From assembly GCF_900111295.1 (NCBI RefSeq), contig NZ_FOGT01000005.1:62001-126000 (forward strand): a stretch of DNA of 64,000 bases, written 5' to 3'. This DNA comes from Salipaludibacillus aurantiacus. Its GTDB lineage: Bacteria; Bacillota; Bacilli; Bacillales; Salisediminibacteriaceae. Under the pieces are notes generated by a model. It was given only the letters and a program-made list of their open reading frames with translations. It was not told the origin of the DNA and searched no databases. The number at the start of each line of letters is the position of its first letter. Position 1 is the first letter of the stretch. The position numbers and the translations under genes are program-made. This document shows, in pieces, positions 24,837 through 35,670 of the stretch.

Positions 24837-25895
24837 ATGGGGAAGCAGACAAACGGGCACGATGATAATGTGATCCTTTTTCCAGGCCTTGTACCCAGGC
24901 TGGTGGAGAAAGGAATGGCCTCCTTAAAAGAGAAAAAATATTATGATGCTTTAACATACTTTAAGCAATCCACTGAACTGGAGTACGAACACCCCCAGGC
25001 CCGTTACGGACTTGTGATTACCAACATAGAGTTAAACCGGCTGGAGGAAGCAAAAAAACATTGCGAGTCGATGCTCCGCGAAGGAATTGGCGAGTATTAT
25101 GATGTTCTTCAGGTTTATGTGTCACTTCTGGTTCAGTTGGGTGCTTACCAGGAAGTGGTTGATCTGCTGGAAGTTGTTATTGAAGAAGATAAACTGCCTC
25201 CTAAAATGGCAGAATCTTTTTATCATCTCCTCGAATTCTCCCGGCAAATGACAGATGGATTCGAAGAAATTGAGTTTGATGCGGATGTCTCTGATGAAGA
25301 GTCACTTGAAATAGGACCGTCAACAGAGGAATTAATCCAGGCGCTTGAAAAAGGAAACCCTGACCAGCAATGGGGAGCCATTCAGCAGTTGAGCCAGCAT
25401 GAGTCACAAGAAGTAGAAGATGCGTACAGAACTTTTCTAAAAGGGGAAGAAAACAATCCGGTATTGAAAAGTTATTTATTACAGACGCTGAAAGAGATGA
25501 AGAGTCAGGAAGAATATGAAGTACATAAGTTCGGTGAAAATTTTAAAATCAGGATTCAGGATTTGGAAGATGTGTTTCATGAAAAATTCGGGACAAGAGT
25601 GGTAAGGAGACTTGAAGAAACTCTTGCCCAGAAGAATCCTTCTTTGTTTGAGATGATCCAGCAAGTCTGGTGGCATTATTTATTTGCCCTGTACCCTAAA
25701 TCACCGCAGCCGCTGGATGCAAATATATGGGCTTGCGCTCTCCACTATATGGGTAAAGACCTCCTCGAAGGAGAAGCAGATTTTAAAGAGATAAAAAATT
25801 TATACAAGGTCTCTGATCTGGAAGCAAAGGAAGCGGTCAATCACCTTAAAAAAATTGAATCCCTTCTTTTTTCAATGGATAGTAAGAATACATAA
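24837..25895 (+). CDS. ysoA: TPR-repeat protein, YsoA-like
   Basis: 352 residues. TPR-like helical pairs fill the N-terminal half (GMASLKEKKYYDALTYFKQSTELEYEHPQARYGL and the following ones to about 130), then an acidic segment (EIEFDADVSDEESLEIG) and a helical C-terminal region. B. subtilis has ysoA in this place upstream of tig. Probably a protein-interaction module; partner unknown. AAAGGTGGTGAGCG precedes the ATG. Confidence 0.82.
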   Translation: MGKQTNGHDDNVILFPGLVPRLVEKGMASLKEKKYYDALTYFKQSTELEYEHPQARYGLVITNIELNRLEEAKKHCESMLREGIGEYYDVLQVYVSLLVQLGAYQEVVDLLEVVIEEDKLPPKMAESFYHLLEFSRQMTDGFEEIEFDADVSDEESLEIGPSTEELIQALEKGNPDQQWGAIQQLSQHESQEVEDAYRTFLKGEENNPVLKSYLLQTLKEMKSQEEYEVHKFGENFKIRIQDLEDVFHEKFGTRVVRRLEETLAQKNPSLFEMIQQVWWHYLFALYPKSPQPLDANIWACALHYMGKDLLEGEADFKEIKNLYKVSDLEAKEAVNHLKKIESLLFSMDSKNT

Positions 25896-25952
25896 TTTTT
25901 AAGAAATACATAAAGGATTTCAGCAGCTCTTCTTAGAATCCGCCCGAAATCA

Positions 25953-25980
25953 TTGAAATGCATAGGCCGTATGTTATAAT
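25953..25980 (+). promoter_or_regulatory. tig promoter
   Basis: TTGAAA and TATAAT at 16-base spacing, with TGT just before the -10 (extended -10). Confidence 0.75.
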
Positions 25981-26045
25981 ATAAGGGTTGCAAAAACAGA
26001 TGCTGAATAAAAACGATTTTTTTTTATGTTGGAGGGAAAGTATAT

Positions 26046-27338
26046 ATGTCTGCAAAATGGGAAAAAAAAGAAGGTAATTCCGGTGTTTTAACAGTAGAAG
26101 TCAACAGTGAACGAGTTGACAGCGCACTTGATGAAGCCTTTAAAAAAGTAGTAAAGAAAGTTAACGTGCCTGGATTCCGTAAAGGCCGTGTGCCGCGTCC
26201 GATTTTTGAACAGCGTTTCGGAGTTGAAGCTCTTTACCAGGATGCATTGGACATTCTGCTTCCGCAAGCTTATTCCGAAGCGGTTGAAGAGTCTGGAATC
26301 GAGCCGGTTGACCGTCCTGACATTGACATTGATGAAATGGAAAAAGGGAAACCGCTGGTGTTCACTGCTACAGTTACAGTCAAACCTGAAGTTAACTTAG
26401 GCGAGTATAAAGGCCTTGAGGTTGAAGACCAAAGCATCGAAGTAACAGACGAAGAGGTTGACGAAGAACTGACAAAGATGCAGGAAAAACATGCCGATCT
26501 TGTTGCTGTTGAAGACGGACAAGTAGAAAAAGGCGATACAGTTGTTTTTGACTTTGAAGGCTTCGTTGATGGAGAACCATTTGAAGGCGGAAAAGCTGAA
26601 AATTACTCATTAGAAATTGGCTCTGGCCAGTTTATCCCTGGTTTTGAAGATCAGTTAGTCGGAGTCAAATCAGGAGAGGAAGCTGAAGTTAACGTGGAAT
26701 TCCCTGAAGATTATCATTCAGCGGAACTTGCCGGTAAACCAGCAAAATTCGAAGTGAAAGTCCACGATATTAAACGTAAAGACCTTCCTGAGCTTGATGA
26801 TGAGTTCGCTAAAGATGTAAACGAAGAACTTGAGTCTTTTGAAGACCTGAAGAAGGATGTACGCACCAAGCTGGAAGAAGCGAAAAAGCAGGAAGCGGAT
26901 ACGGCGATGAAAGATACGCTTGTAGAAAAAGCTTCTGAAAATACCGAAATTGAAATTCCGGAAGCTATGGTTGATACAGAAGTTAACCGCATGCTTGAAG
27001 AGTTTGGCCAAAGATTGCAGGCTCAAGGCATGTCACTGGATATGTATTACCAGTTCGCGCAAACTGATGAAGAAGGTATGAAAGCGCAGTTCCAGGATGA
27101 TGCTAAAAAGCGTGTTCGTATGAACTTAACTCTCGAAGCTATTGCGGAAACTGAAAACCTTGAGGCATCTGATGAAGACGTTGAAAAGGAAATTAACCAA
27201 ATGGCTGAAATGTATCAGCGATCTGCCGATGAAATTAAACAGATCCTTGATATGCAAGGTGGAACTGATAACTTAAAAGGCGACTTAAAAGTGCGTAAAG
27301 CTATTGACTTCTTAGTTGATAACAGCAAGAAAATTTAA
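26046..27338 (+). CDS. tig: trigger factor (ribosome-associated prolyl isomerase/chaperone)
   Basis: 430 residues. N-terminal ribosome-binding domain with the signature [19 protein letters not shown] (about residues 41-59), a central FKBP domain ([21 protein letters not shown] to about 245) and a C-terminal helical chaperone arm. It binds nascent chains at the exit tunnel. Strongly acidic overall. GGAGGGAAAG precedes the ATG and a clear sigma-A promoter stands upstream. Confidence 0.97.
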   Translation: MSAKWEKKEGNSGVLTVEVNSERVDSALDEAFKKVVKKVNVPGFRKGRVPRPIFEQRFGVEALYQDALDILLPQAYSEAVEESGIEPVDRPDIDIDEMEKGKPLVFTATVTVKPEVNLGEYKGLEVEDQSIEVTDEEVDEELTKMQEKHADLVAVEDGQVEKGDTVVFDFEGFVDGEPFEGGKAENYSLEIGSGQFIPGFEDQLVGVKSGEEAEVNVEFPEDYHSAELAGKPAKFEVKVHDIKRKDLPELDDEFAKDVNEELESFEDLKKDVRTKLEEAKKQEADTAMKDTLVEKASENTEIEIPEAMVDTEVNRMLEEFGQRLQAQGMSLDMYYQFAQTDEEGMKAQFQDDAKKRVRMNLTLEAIAETENLEASDEDVEKEINQMAEMYQRSADEIKQILDMQGGTDNLKGDLKVRKAIDFLVDNSKKI

Positions 27339-27360
27339 TCAGTGCCGTGAACGGCGATAG

Positions 27361-27389
27361 CAAGGCGCGAGTCAATCGTGCCTTGTTTT
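27361..27389 (+). terminator. terminator after tig
   Basis: CAAGGCGCGA pairs with TCGTGCCTTG (one wobble) and is followed by TTTTA. Confidence 0.75.
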
Positions 27390-27414
27390 ATACATAAATT
27401 TAAAGGCGTTTAAG

Positions 27415-27444
27415 TTGACAACAGAATTCAACTTCCTTTATTCT
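27415..27444 (+). promoter_or_regulatory. candidate clpX promoter
   Basis: TTGACA and TATTCT at 18-base spacing, about 250 bases upstream of clpX. The rest of the 352-base tig-clpX gap shows only AT-rich sequence and a second weak -10 (TGGTACAAT near 27515-27523). Confidence 0.5.
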
Positions 27445-27690
27445 AAACCGAACCATATCTTATATTAAAAAGCTGGAATCCGCTGCTGCTTTGCTTATCA
27501 TATTTCAGCCAATTATGGTACAATTCAGTAAGAAGGAATGAGTTGGAAATTCCATTGCTTTAAGTTTTTATAATATCTTTATGATTAAAAAAAGATATGA
27601 AGACGTACAATGTAAACATAGAATCCTCAGGAGACCGAACTATCCTGGACCTTTCTGTATGGTTTAATCTTAACGTAAGGGGTGAAGACA

Positions 27691-28962
27691 ATGTTCAAAT
27701 TTAACGAAGAAAAAGGACAATTAAAGTGTTCTTTCTGTGGTAAAACACAGGACCAAGTAAGAAAATTAGTTGCCGGTCCGGGCGTCTATATATGCGATGA
27801 GTGTATTGAACTTTGCACTGAGATCGTGGAAGAAGAATTAGGAACGGAAGAAGAAGTGGAAATGGAAGATATTCCTAAACCACAGGAGATCCGTGAAATC
27901 CTGAACGATTATGTTATCGGCCAGGATCAGGCAAAGAAGACACTCTCGGTTGCCGTTTATAACCATTACAAACGGGTGAATTCAAGTTCCAAGAATGATG
28001 AAGTAGAACTCGCTAAGAGTAATATATGTCTTATAGGACCGACAGGAAGCGGTAAAACCTTACTGGCTCAGACATTAGCCCGAATTTTAAATGTGCCGTT
28101 TGCGATTGCCGATGCGACATCCCTCACCGAAGCCGGCTACGTAGGGGAAGACGTAGAAAATATTTTATTAAAACTTATTCAGGCTGCCGATTATGATGTT
28201 GAAAAGGCAGAACGCGGTATTATCTACATTGATGAAATTGATAAAGTTGCCAGAAAATCTGAAAACCCGTCTATTACCCGTGATGTATCCGGGGAAGGGG
28301 TTCAGCAGGCTCTTTTGAAAATTCTTGAAGGTACAACTGCCAGTGTGCCGCCTCAGGGAGGACGTAAACACCCGCATCAGGAATTCATCCAGATTGATAC
28401 GACTAATGTTCTGTTCATTTGCGGCGGAGCATTTGATGGAATTGATCAGATCATTAAACGCCGTCTGGGTAAAAAGGTAATAGGGTTCGGTTCAGAGACT
28501 GAACAGGATGATTTACAGGAACACCAGTATTTATCGAAGATCTTACCTGAAGATTTATTGAGATACGGGCTTATTCCGGAATTTATCGGAAGACTTCCTG
28601 TAATTGCCAGCCTTGAACATTTGGATGAGGCGGCTTTAGTTGAAATCTTGACAAAGCCTAAGAACGCTCTAATCAAACAATACCAGAAGCTATTGGATCT
28701 TGATGAAGTAGAGCTTGAATTTACCGATGGCGCCCTTCGTGAAGTAGCAAACCAGGCTATTGAACGTAAAACAGGAGCTCGTGGTTTAAGGTCAATTATT
28801 GAGTCCATGATGCTTGATGTGATGTATGAATTGCCATCCCGTGAAGATATTGCTAAGTGCATTATTACTGATGAAACAGTCAGAGATAAAAAGCGCCCTA
28901 CACTTCTTTCTGATGACGGTGAAGAAATTAAAGATCAGAAAGAGCCTAAAGAAAGTGCTTAA
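27691..28962 (+). CDS. clpX: ClpX, ATPase subunit of ClpXP protease
   Basis: 423 residues (B. subtilis 420). The N-terminal zinc-binding domain has CSFCG and CDEC pairs; the AAA+ core has Walker [13 protein letters not shown], Walker [10 protein letters not shown], pore loop GYVGEDVE, and the LGF-type ClpP loop is replaced by VIGFGSE as in Bacillus. It unfolds substrates for ClpP. The ATG after AAGGGGTGA is chosen; an in-frame GTG lies inside that ribosome-binding site. Confidence 0.98.
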   Translation: MFKFNEEKGQLKCSFCGKTQDQVRKLVAGPGVYICDECIELCTEIVEEELGTEEEVEMEDIPKPQEIREILNDYVIGQDQAKKTLSVAVYNHYKRVNSSSKNDEVELAKSNICLIGPTGSGKTLLAQTLARILNVPFAIADATSLTEAGYVGEDVENILLKLIQAADYDVEKAERGIIYIDEIDKVARKSENPSITRDVSGEGVQQALLKILEGTTASVPPQGGRKHPHQEFIQIDTTNVLFICGGAFDGIDQIIKRRLGKKVIGFGSETEQDDLQEHQYLSKILPEDLLRYGLIPEFIGRLPVIASLEHLDEAALVEILTKPKNALIKQYQKLLDLDEVELEFTDGALREVANQAIERKTGARGLRSIIESMMLDVMYELPSREDIAKCIITDETVRDKKRPTLLSDDGEEIKDQKEPKESA

Positions 28963-28971
28963 TTATCAGAC

Positions 28972-29010
28972 AAACGCCTCCTTTTTCTATTAAAGGGGGC
29001 GTTTTGTTTT
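28972..29010 (+). terminator. terminator after clpX
   Basis: AAACGCCTCCTTT pairs with AAAGGGGGCGTTT (one wobble), followed by TGTTTT. Confidence 0.85.
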
Positions 29011-29063
29011 GCCGATGCTAATTTCTGCCTCCTGCCGAAATTAAGTTTAACTGAATGGTCTTC

Positions 29064-29073
29064 GGAAACACTA
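29064..29073 (+). promoter_or_regulatory. sigma-F-like -10 element upstream of lonB
   Basis: GGAAACACTA fits the sigma-F -10 pattern GGnRAnAnTW. A GTTTAAC resembling the -35 lies only 12 bases upstream, shorter than the usual 15, so the call is tentative. B. subtilis lonB is a forespore sigma-F gene. Confidence 0.35.
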
Positions 29074-29106
29074 AAGGGAACAAACGACCATCAGGAGGAT
29101 ATAAAC

Positions 29107-30792
29107 ATGACTTTTTCAGGAGCAGCAGTGCTAATTCAACTTTTATTTGGTGTTATAATTGGTCTCTATTTTTGGAACTTATTAAAAAACCAGCGCACTC
29201 AGAAGGTTTCTTTAGATAAAGAGTCGAGAAAAGAAATGCAGCAGTTAAAACGGCTTCGTCAGATAAAACTAAGCGAACCATTATCAGAAAGAGTCCGTCC
29301 GCAATCCTTTCAGGGAATTGTCGGCCAGAGCTACGGAATTAAGTCTCTTAAGGCTGCTATATGCGGATCTAACCCTCAGCATGTTATTATTTACGGTCCA
29401 CCCGGAGTAGGAAAAACAGCAGCAGCCAGGCTTGTACTGGAAGAAGCAAAAAATAATGACCGCTCACCGTTCCAGTCTGATGCTGTTTTTGTAGAACTGG
29501 ATGGAGCTACTGCCAGGTTTGACGAAAGAGGTATAGCTGATCCGCTTATAGGATCTGTTCATGACCCTATTTACCAGGGGGCCGGGGCCATGGGGCAGGC
29601 GGGAATTCCGCAGCCGAAACCTGGAGCAGTAACAAAAGCTCACGGCGGTATTTTATTTATCGATGAAATTGGGGAATTACATTCTATCCAGATTAATAAG
29701 CTGTTAAAAGTACTTGAAGAAAGAAAAGTTTATTTGGAAAGCGCCTACTATCACGAGGAGAACGAGCAAATTCCAGAGCACATCCATGACATTTTCAGCC
29801 GGGGTCTTCCGGCAGACTTCCGTTTAATAGCAGCTACCACAAGGAGACCTGAAGAAATACCGCCTGCCATCCGTTCACGGTGTGTTGAAGTTTATTTCAG
29901 AGGGCTTACCCGGGAAGAAGTAAAAACTGTAGCGAGAAAAGCAGTTAAGAAATTAAAAATGGACGTGGAAGAAGACGTGTTTGACTGGGTAGCCAATTAT
30001 GCAACAAACGGACGGGAAGCAGTTAATATGGTGCAGTTATCAGCCGGTATTGCAATGAATGAAGGAAGACTGACACTGACATCTTCAGATTTGGAATATG
30101 TCATTCATGCCAGCCAGCAGTCGCCGAGAATGGAAAAAAAGATTATTCCTGTGGACAAAATAGGGTTTGTTAATGGTCTGGCTGTTATGGGGCCTGGAGC
30201 GGGTATAGTGCTGGATATTGAAGTGACTGCGATAGAGAAGATAAATAACGGAAGTCTTATTGTAACAGGAATTGCCGATGAAGAAAGCACCGGCGATCAA
30301 ATGAGAACAGTTAAACGAAAGAGTATGGCAAGAAGTTCAGTTGAGAACGTTTTAACGGTTTTAAGAAAAATGGGTGTCAGAACACATGATTATGATTTAC
30401 ATGTGAATTTTCCAGGCGGTACGCCTATTGACGGCCCTTCAGCGGGTACAGCGATTGCTACAGCTATTTATTCAGCAATTTTCCAATTGCCTGTTTCCCA
30501 TACAGTGACTATAACAGGAGAGCTGGGGATCCACGGCGATGTTCTTCCGGTAGGCGGAGTGATGGCTAAAGTAGAGGCGGCAAAACAAGCAGGTGCAGTC
30601 ACTGCTCTTATTCCAAAAGATAATTTTCAGTCGTTATTAAAGAATATCGAAGGGATAGACGTTTACCCGGTGGAAAATTTAAAACAGGTTTTTGACAAAG
30701 TATTAAAGGTAAAAGACATTAATAAGGATGAAAAGCATGAAGCAGTGCTAAGTTCTTTTTCATTGTTAGACAAAGAAGGCACAATAGGATAA
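29107..30792 (+). CDS. lonB: LonB, membrane-type Lon protease of the forespore
   Basis: 561 residues (B. subtilis 552). An N-terminal membrane helix (VLIQLLFGVIIGLYFWNLL) precedes an AAA+ domain with Walker [13 protein letters not shown] and Walker B GGILFIDEIGEL, and a C-terminal Ser-Lys protease domain with PIDGPSAGTAIA (catalytic Ser). In B. subtilis it is made in the forespore. AGGAGG precedes the ATG. It stands between clpX and lonA, as in B. subtilis. Confidence 0.95.
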   Translation: MTFSGAAVLIQLLFGVIIGLYFWNLLKNQRTQKVSLDKESRKEMQQLKRLRQIKLSEPLSERVRPQSFQGIVGQSYGIKSLKAAICGSNPQHVIIYGPPGVGKTAAARLVLEEAKNNDRSPFQSDAVFVELDGATARFDERGIADPLIGSVHDPIYQGAGAMGQAGIPQPKPGAVTKAHGGILFIDEIGELHSIQINKLLKVLEERKVYLESAYYHEENEQIPEHIHDIFSRGLPADFRLIAATTRRPEEIPPAIRSRCVEVYFRGLTREEVKTVARKAVKKLKMDVEEDVFDWVANYATNGREAVNMVQLSAGIAMNEGRLTLTSSDLEYVIHASQQSPRMEKKIIPVDKIGFVNGLAVMGPGAGIVLDIEVTAIEKINNGSLIVTGIADEESTGDQMRTVKRKSMARSSVENVLTVLRKMGVRTHDYDLHVNFPGGTPIDGPSAGTAIATAIYSAIFQLPVSHTVTITGELGIHGDVLPVGGVMAKVEAAKQAGAVTALIPKDNFQSLLKNIEGIDVYPVENLKQVFDKVLKVKDINKDEKHEAVLSSFSLLDKEGTIG

Positions 30793-30824
30793 AATTGAAC
30801 AAGAATCATTATGGTAAGCCCCAA

Positions 30825-30853
30825 GACGTGATCCTATGGGATGACGTCGTTTT
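30825..30853 (+). terminator. weak terminator after lonB
   Basis: GACGT-G-ATCC and GGAT-G-ACGTC pair with one G-G mismatch, followed by GTTTTT. Confidence 0.5.
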
Positions 30854-30959
30854 TGGCTCACTGGTTTATCGTTGAGTTTGTTCACAGAACGTAACCGGTA
30901 AGGTCTGATAAATAAAGTATTTATCTGTCTAAAAAATCTACTAAACGGAGGTGTTACAT

Positions 30960-33281
30960 ATGAGTGAAAATGTACGAAGAAGCATTCCATTACTTCCACT
31001 GAGGGGTTTGCTTGTCTATCCGACTATGGTCCTTCACCTGGATGTAGGAAGGAAAAAATCTGTTCAAGCTCTAGAAAAGGCCATGGTTGATGATCATGAA
31101 ATATTCCTTACCACTCAGCGGGAGATTTCAACCGATGAGCCCGATCAAAGCGATATTTATACCGTTGGGACGCTGGCTAAAGTCAACCAGATGCTGAAGC
31201 TTCCTAATGGAACGATTCGTGTACTCGTAGAAGGTCTGCAACGGGGACAAATAGAGGATTATACGGATAAAGAGGAGTATGCGGAAGTAGAAGTTGAACT
31301 TGTTGAAGAACGCCAGGAAGCGACTGTAGAAGAACAAGCTCTGATGAGAAATGTCCTGGAACAGTTCGAACAGTATATTCAGTTATCAAAAAAAATATCC
31401 CAGGAAACCCTTGCTTCTGTATCCGATATTATTGAGCCAGGCAGGCTGGCGGATATCGTAGCTTCCCATCTACCGCTTAAAATTGTACAAAAGCAGCAAA
31501 TTTTAGAAACAATCTCGGTTAAAGACCGGTTAGGCCAGATCTTAAAAGTGTTAAGCAATGAAAAAGAAGTACTCGGTCTCGAGAAAAAAATCGGCCAGCG
31601 TGTTAAAAAATCCATGGAAAAAACACAGAAAGAGTACTATTTACGTGAGCAGATGAAAGCCATCCAAAAGGAACTTGGCGACCGTGAAGGCAAAGAAGGC
31701 GAAATAGAAGAGCTGAAAGAAAAAATAGCCAAGGCCAATATGCCTGAATCCGTTGAGGAAAAGGCTTATAAGGAAATGAGCCGTTATGAAAAAATGCCTG
31801 CCAGTTCAGCAGAAAGCTCCGTAATCAGGAATTATATTGAATGGCTTGTGCAGATTCCGTGGAACGAAGAAACAGAAGACCTGCTTGATATTCACCGTTC
31901 TGAAAAGATTCTTGATGAAGACCATTATGGATTGGAAAAGGTAAAAGAGCGTGTCCTTGAGTACTTAGCTGTTCAGCAGCTGACTCAAGAGCTTAAGGGG
32001 CCTATTCTTTGTCTGGCGGGGCCTCCCGGAGTCGGGAAAACCTCATTAGCCAGGTCGATTGCACGATCACTTGACCGGAATTTTGTTCGTATGTCTCTCG
32101 GCGGCGTAAGGGATGAAGCTGAAATCAGGGGCCATCGCCGGACTTATGTCGGTTCAATGCCGGGCCGTATCATACAAGGTATGAAAAAAGCAGGAAGTAT
32201 CAACCCGGTGTTTTTACTGGATGAAGTCGATAAAATGGCTAATGACTTCAGGGGAGATCCGTCAGCAGCGCTTCTCGAAGTGCTGGATCCTGAACAGAAT
32301 AATACTTTCAGTGACCACTTCATTGAAGAGCCTTATGATTTATCTAAAGTCATGTTTGTAACTACGGCGAATAACATTGGAGCAATTCCAGCCCCGTTAA
32401 AAGACAGGATGGAAGTTATTCATATTCCAGGTTATACCGAAGTGGAAAAACTGGAAATTGCAAAAGGATATTTGCTGCCAAAACAAGTTAAAGAGCATGG
32501 TTTGTCCAAAGGTAAAATTCAGGTCAGAGACGATGCTTTGCTTAAAGTAATCCGTTATTATACCCGCGAAGCCGGTGTAAGGAACCTGGAACGCCAAATG
32601 GCAACCATATGCCGTAAAGCGGCCAAAATGATTGTTTCGAATGAGAAGAAAAAAGTCGTTGTAACGGAAAATACAATTGAAAGCATGCTTGGAAAACCAA
32701 AGTTCAGATATGGAAAAGCCGAATCAGAGGACCAGATAGGAGCGGCTACCGGTCTCGCTTACACAGCAGCAGGAGGGGACACGTTAACTATAGAGGTGTC
32801 TGTTTCTCCCGGTAAAGGTAAGTTAACCTTAACTGGAAAGCTGGGCGATGTGATGAAGGAGTCTGCTCAGGCAGCCTTCAGTTATATCCGTTCTAAATCT
32901 AAAGAATTATCTATTGACCCCGGGTTCAATGAAAAGAATGATATTCATATTCATGTACCGGAAGGCGCAGTTCCTAAAGATGGTCCTTCTGCAGGGATTA
33001 CAATGGCCACAGCACTCATCTCTGCTTTGACAAACCGTCCTGTAAAGCGGGAAGTTGGGATGACCGGGGAAATCACTTTAAGAGGACGAGTGCTTCCAAT
33101 TGGCGGTTTAAAAGAAAAGTCAATGAGTGCCCACCGTGCCGGATTAACGCATATTATCATGCCGAAGGATAATGAAAAAGATCTTGAAGATATTCCGAAA
33201 AGTGTGAGAGAAGACCTTACATTTATCCCGGTATCTCATTTGGATGACGTCCTCAAGCATGCATTGGCAGGGGAGAAGTAA
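30960..33281 (+). CDS. lonA: ATP-dependent protease LonA
   Basis: 773 residues (B. subtilis 774). LAN substrate-binding domain (residues 10-200, begins [16 protein letters not shown]), coiled coil, AAA+ domain with [18 protein letters not shown] and [11 protein letters not shown], and protease domain with [15 protein letters not shown] (catalytic Ser) and [11 protein letters not shown] (Lys). It degrades misfolded and regulatory proteins in the cytosol. The ATG follows GGAGGTG; a GTG within the ribosome-binding site is rejected. Its stop overlaps the engB start by one base. Confidence 0.97.
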   Translation: MSENVRRSIPLLPLRGLLVYPTMVLHLDVGRKKSVQALEKAMVDDHEIFLTTQREISTDEPDQSDIYTVGTLAKVNQMLKLPNGTIRVLVEGLQRGQIEDYTDKEEYAEVEVELVEERQEATVEEQALMRNVLEQFEQYIQLSKKISQETLASVSDIIEPGRLADIVASHLPLKIVQKQQILETISVKDRLGQILKVLSNEKEVLGLEKKIGQRVKKSMEKTQKEYYLREQMKAIQKELGDREGKEGEIEELKEKIAKANMPESVEEKAYKEMSRYEKMPASSAESSVIRNYIEWLVQIPWNEETEDLLDIHRSEKILDEDHYGLEKVKERVLEYLAVQQLTQELKGPILCLAGPPGVGKTSLARSIARSLDRNFVRMSLGGVRDEAEIRGHRRTYVGSMPGRIIQGMKKAGSINPVFLLDEVDKMANDFRGDPSAALLEVLDPEQNNTFSDHFIEEPYDLSKVMFVTTANNIGAIPAPLKDRMEVIHIPGYTEVEKLEIAKGYLLPKQVKEHGLSKGKIQVRDDALLKVIRYYTREAGVRNLERQMATICRKAAKMIVSNEKKKVVVTENTIESMLGKPKFRYGKAESEDQIGAATGLAYTAAGGDTLTIEVSVSPGKGKLTLTGKLGDVMKESAQAAFSYIRSKSKELSIDPGFNEKNDIHIHVPEGAVPKDGPSAGITMATALISALTNRPVKREVGMTGEITLRGRVLPIGGLKEKSMSAHRAGLTHIIMPKDNEKDLEDIPKSVREDLTFIPVSHLDDVLKHALAGEK

Positions 33282-33904
33282 TGAAAATAGCAAATGCAGA
33301 ATTAATCATAAGCGCGGCTAAAGAGCACCAGTTTCCCGGGGGCGTTTTCCCTGAACTGGCGCTTTCCGGCCGTTCGAATGTGGGAAAATCTTCGTTTATT
33401 AATACAGTACTCTCGAGAAAAGGACTTGCAAGAACAAGTCAGAGACCGGGAAAAACACAAACACTTAACTTTTACTTTATTAATGACCGGTTTCACTTTG
33501 TAGACGTACCAGGATACGGCTATGCGAAAGTTTCCAAAAAAGAAAGGGAAGCATGGGGCCGGGTTATGGAAGCCTACTTTCAGAAAAGGGAACAGTTAAA
33601 GGGAGTTGTGCAGCTGATCGATGCCCGCCATAAGCCGACTGAAGATGATGTTATGATGTATGACTGGCTTAAATTTCACCAATTGCCTGTATTGATTATA
33701 GCCACTAAAGCGGACAAGGTTCCTAAAGGAAAATGGTCCAAACATATTCAGCAAATAAAGGATGTCCTTCAGGCAGAAGAGGAAGATCCGGTCATGCTTT
33801 TCTCTTCAGAAACGGCTTATGGAAAAGACCGGGCCTGGAAGGAAATGACGAAATTGCTATATTCCAAAGAAACCCGTGAAATAAAACAAGACTCCGGGGA
33901 GTAA
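33281..33904 (+). CDS. engB: ribosome biogenesis GTPase YsxC/EngB
   Basis: 207 residues (B. subtilis 195). G motifs: [12 protein letters not shown] (G1), [17 protein letters not shown] (G3), [10 protein letters not shown] (G4), FSSETAYG (G5). Essential GTPase for 50S assembly. The C-terminus carries about ten extra residues. Coupled to lonA by a TAATG overlap. Confidence 0.96.
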   Translation: MKIANAELIISAAKEHQFPGGVFPELALSGRSNVGKSSFINTVLSRKGLARTSQRPGKTQTLNFYFINDRFHFVDVPGYGYAKVSKKEREAWGRVMEAYFQKREQLKGVVQLIDARHKPTEDDVMMYDWLKFHQLPVLIIATKADKVPKGKWSKHIQQIKDVLQAEEEDPVMLFSSETAYGKDRAWKEMTKLLYSKETREIKQDSGE

Positions 33905-33918
33905 AAGACCTTCAGGTG

Positions 33919-33966
33919 AAAACTCAGAAAGAATGGGAACAATTCCCTTCTCTTCTGAGTTTTTTA
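33919..33966 (+). terminator. terminator after lonA-engB
   Basis: AACTCAGAA pairs with TTCTGAGTT, with an inner GGGAACAATTCCC hairpin, followed by TTTTTATTTT. Confidence 0.85.
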
Positions 33967-34081
33967 TTTTATTTATATATTGATTTAATAGGGGACTTTC
34001 AATATGATAGTAATATAAGTTTATTTGTCAGAAAATTATTAAAATTATTAAAAGAATAAGTATTTAAAAGGGGGAAGAATT

Positions 34082-34897
34082 ATGAACTGCTTTAAGAAAA
34101 AAATTTTGCCTGTCATGATTGCTGCGGGAACTATATTAGTTATTTCAGCATGTGGCGATGGAAATGATCAGGCACAAGGAGAGAATTCAAGTGATGGACA
34201 GGCCGATCTGACTTTAGACGGTGAAACATTTGTTTATGCCTTGTCAGGGGAATACAGGCCATTCAGTTATGTCGATGAGAATGGTGAACTAACCGGGTTC
34301 GACGTCGATATTGGCATGGCTATTGCTGAAGAACTCGGATATGAAGGTGAACCTTACCGTATTTCCTTCTCAGGCATCATCCCGGGCCTTCAGGATGAAC
34401 GATACGACGCGATTATCGGAAGTATGGGTATTACAGAAGAAAGACAAGAGACGGTTGACTTCTCAGACCCTTACTATATCTCAGGCGCGCAAGTTTATGT
34501 GAGACCGGATAGCGACATAGCTTCTATAGACGATATTACAGAGGATACGAATGTGGCAGTAGCGCTCGCTACTACTTACGAAGACATGATTGCAGATTAT
34601 ACGACAGATGTATCCACTTATGACTCAGATGTGGTTGCTCTTCAGTCTCTTGATCAGGGCAGGCATGATGCCGTTGTGACAGACCGTCTGATCGGTCTTA
34701 TAAATATTGAAGAGCAAGGTCTTAACCTGGAAATGGCCGGAGACCTGATCGACGTAGATCAAATGGGTATAGCTGTTAAAAAAGGCAACGAAGATTTACT
34801 GGAGGCAATTAACGAGGCGCTTGCTGCTATTAAGGAAGACGGAACATATTTAGAAATCAGTGAAAAATATTTTGATGAGGATATCAGCCAGGAATAA
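34082..34897 (+). CDS. polar amino-acid ABC transporter, substrate-binding lipoprotein
   Basis: 271 residues. Lipoprotein signal with lipobox VISAC (C24) and a Ser/Asp/Gly-rich linker, then a family-3 solute-binding domain: FVYALSGEYRPFSYVDENGELTGFD, DIGMAIAEELG, YDAIIGSMGITEERQETVDFSDPYY. It captures an amino acid outside the membrane for the permease and ATPase encoded next. Which amino acid cannot be told. GGGGGAAGAATT precedes the ATG. Confidence 0.92.
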   Translation: MNCFKKKILPVMIAAGTILVISACGDGNDQAQGENSSDGQADLTLDGETFVYALSGEYRPFSYVDENGELTGFDVDIGMAIAEELGYEGEPYRISFSGIIPGLQDERYDAIIGSMGITEERQETVDFSDPYYISGAQVYVRPDSDIASIDDITEDTNVAVALATTYEDMIADYTTDVSTYDSDVVALQSLDQGRHDAVVTDRLIGLINIEEQGLNLEMAGDLIDVDQMGIAVKKGNEDLLEAINEALAAIKEDGTYLEISEKYFDEDISQE

Positions 34898-34924
34898 CAG
34901 TTACCGACTTTAATGACAAAACAC

Positions 34925-34960
34925 GAATCACATGTGCATAGCAGAGTGTACATGTGATTC
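34925..34960 (+). terminator. intercistronic hairpin in ABC operon
   Basis: GAATCACATGT and ACATGTGATTC form an 11-bp perfect stem between the binding-protein and permease genes, with no real T run (TCTATTT). It probably stabilises the upstream mRNA or attenuates read-through. Confidence 0.6.
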
Positions 34961-34979
34961 TCTATTTGAGGTGAATGAT

Positions 34980-35660
34980 GTGATAGTAGGAAGTGTATTT
35001 GACTTTGGCACGTTTATTAGTGAACTTCAGCGGACTTATCCTTTTTTCATTGAAGCCGGCCTTGTAACAATTCAGCTGACAATAGCTTCTGTTTTGATAG
35101 GTACAGTGATTGGCATTCTTTTTGCCTTATTAAAACTTTCCCCGCTGAAGATATTCAGGATCATTGCGGGAACTTATATTACTATCATCCGGGGGACCCC
35201 GCTGATTGTTCAGATATTTGCTTTATTTTACGGTTTTTCCCAGATCATTATGCTTTCCGCATTCTGGTCAGCTGCTTTGGCCTTGGCTGTACACAATTCT
35301 GCTTATATTGCCGAAATTTTCCGTGGCGCCACTCAGTCTATCGATAAAGGACAAACTGAAGCCGGCCGCTCATTAGGCATGTCAGGAATTATGACAATGC
35401 GGCGAATCGTTATGCCTCAAGCTATGCGAAGAGCAGTACCTCCGCTGGGAAACCAGTTTATTATTGGTTTAAAAGATTCATCACTGGCTGCTTTCGTTGC
35501 AGTAGATGAATTGTTCAGGACAGCCCAGGGAATTGCCGCTGGAACATTAAATACTATGGAAACCTTTATTATAGTTGGTATATACTATTTACTGCTGGTA
35601 ATGATATTCACCGTGATAGTTAACGCGGTGGAACAGAGGATGGCCAAGAGTGAGAAATAG
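34980..35660 (+). CDS. polar amino-acid ABC transporter permease (HisM/GlnP family)
   Basis: 226 residues with about five membrane helices. The cytoplasmic EAA loop is [47 protein letters not shown] is typical of the family. A GTG start 6 bases after GAGGTG is chosen; a longer frame would start within the intercistronic hairpin. The ATPase gene follows after 10 bases. Confidence 0.92.
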   Translation: MIVGSVFDFGTFISELQRTYPFFIEAGLVTIQLTIASVLIGTVIGILFALLKLSPLKIFRIIAGTYITIIRGTPLIVQIFALFYGFSQIIMLSAFWSAALALAVHNSAYIAEIFRGATQSIDKGQTEAGRSLGMSGIMTMRRIVMPQAMRRAVPPLGNQFIIGLKDSSLAAFVAVDELFRTAQGIAAGTLNTMETFIIVGIYYLLLVMIFTVIVNAVEQRMAKSEK

Positions 35661-35670
35661 GAGGAGCAAT

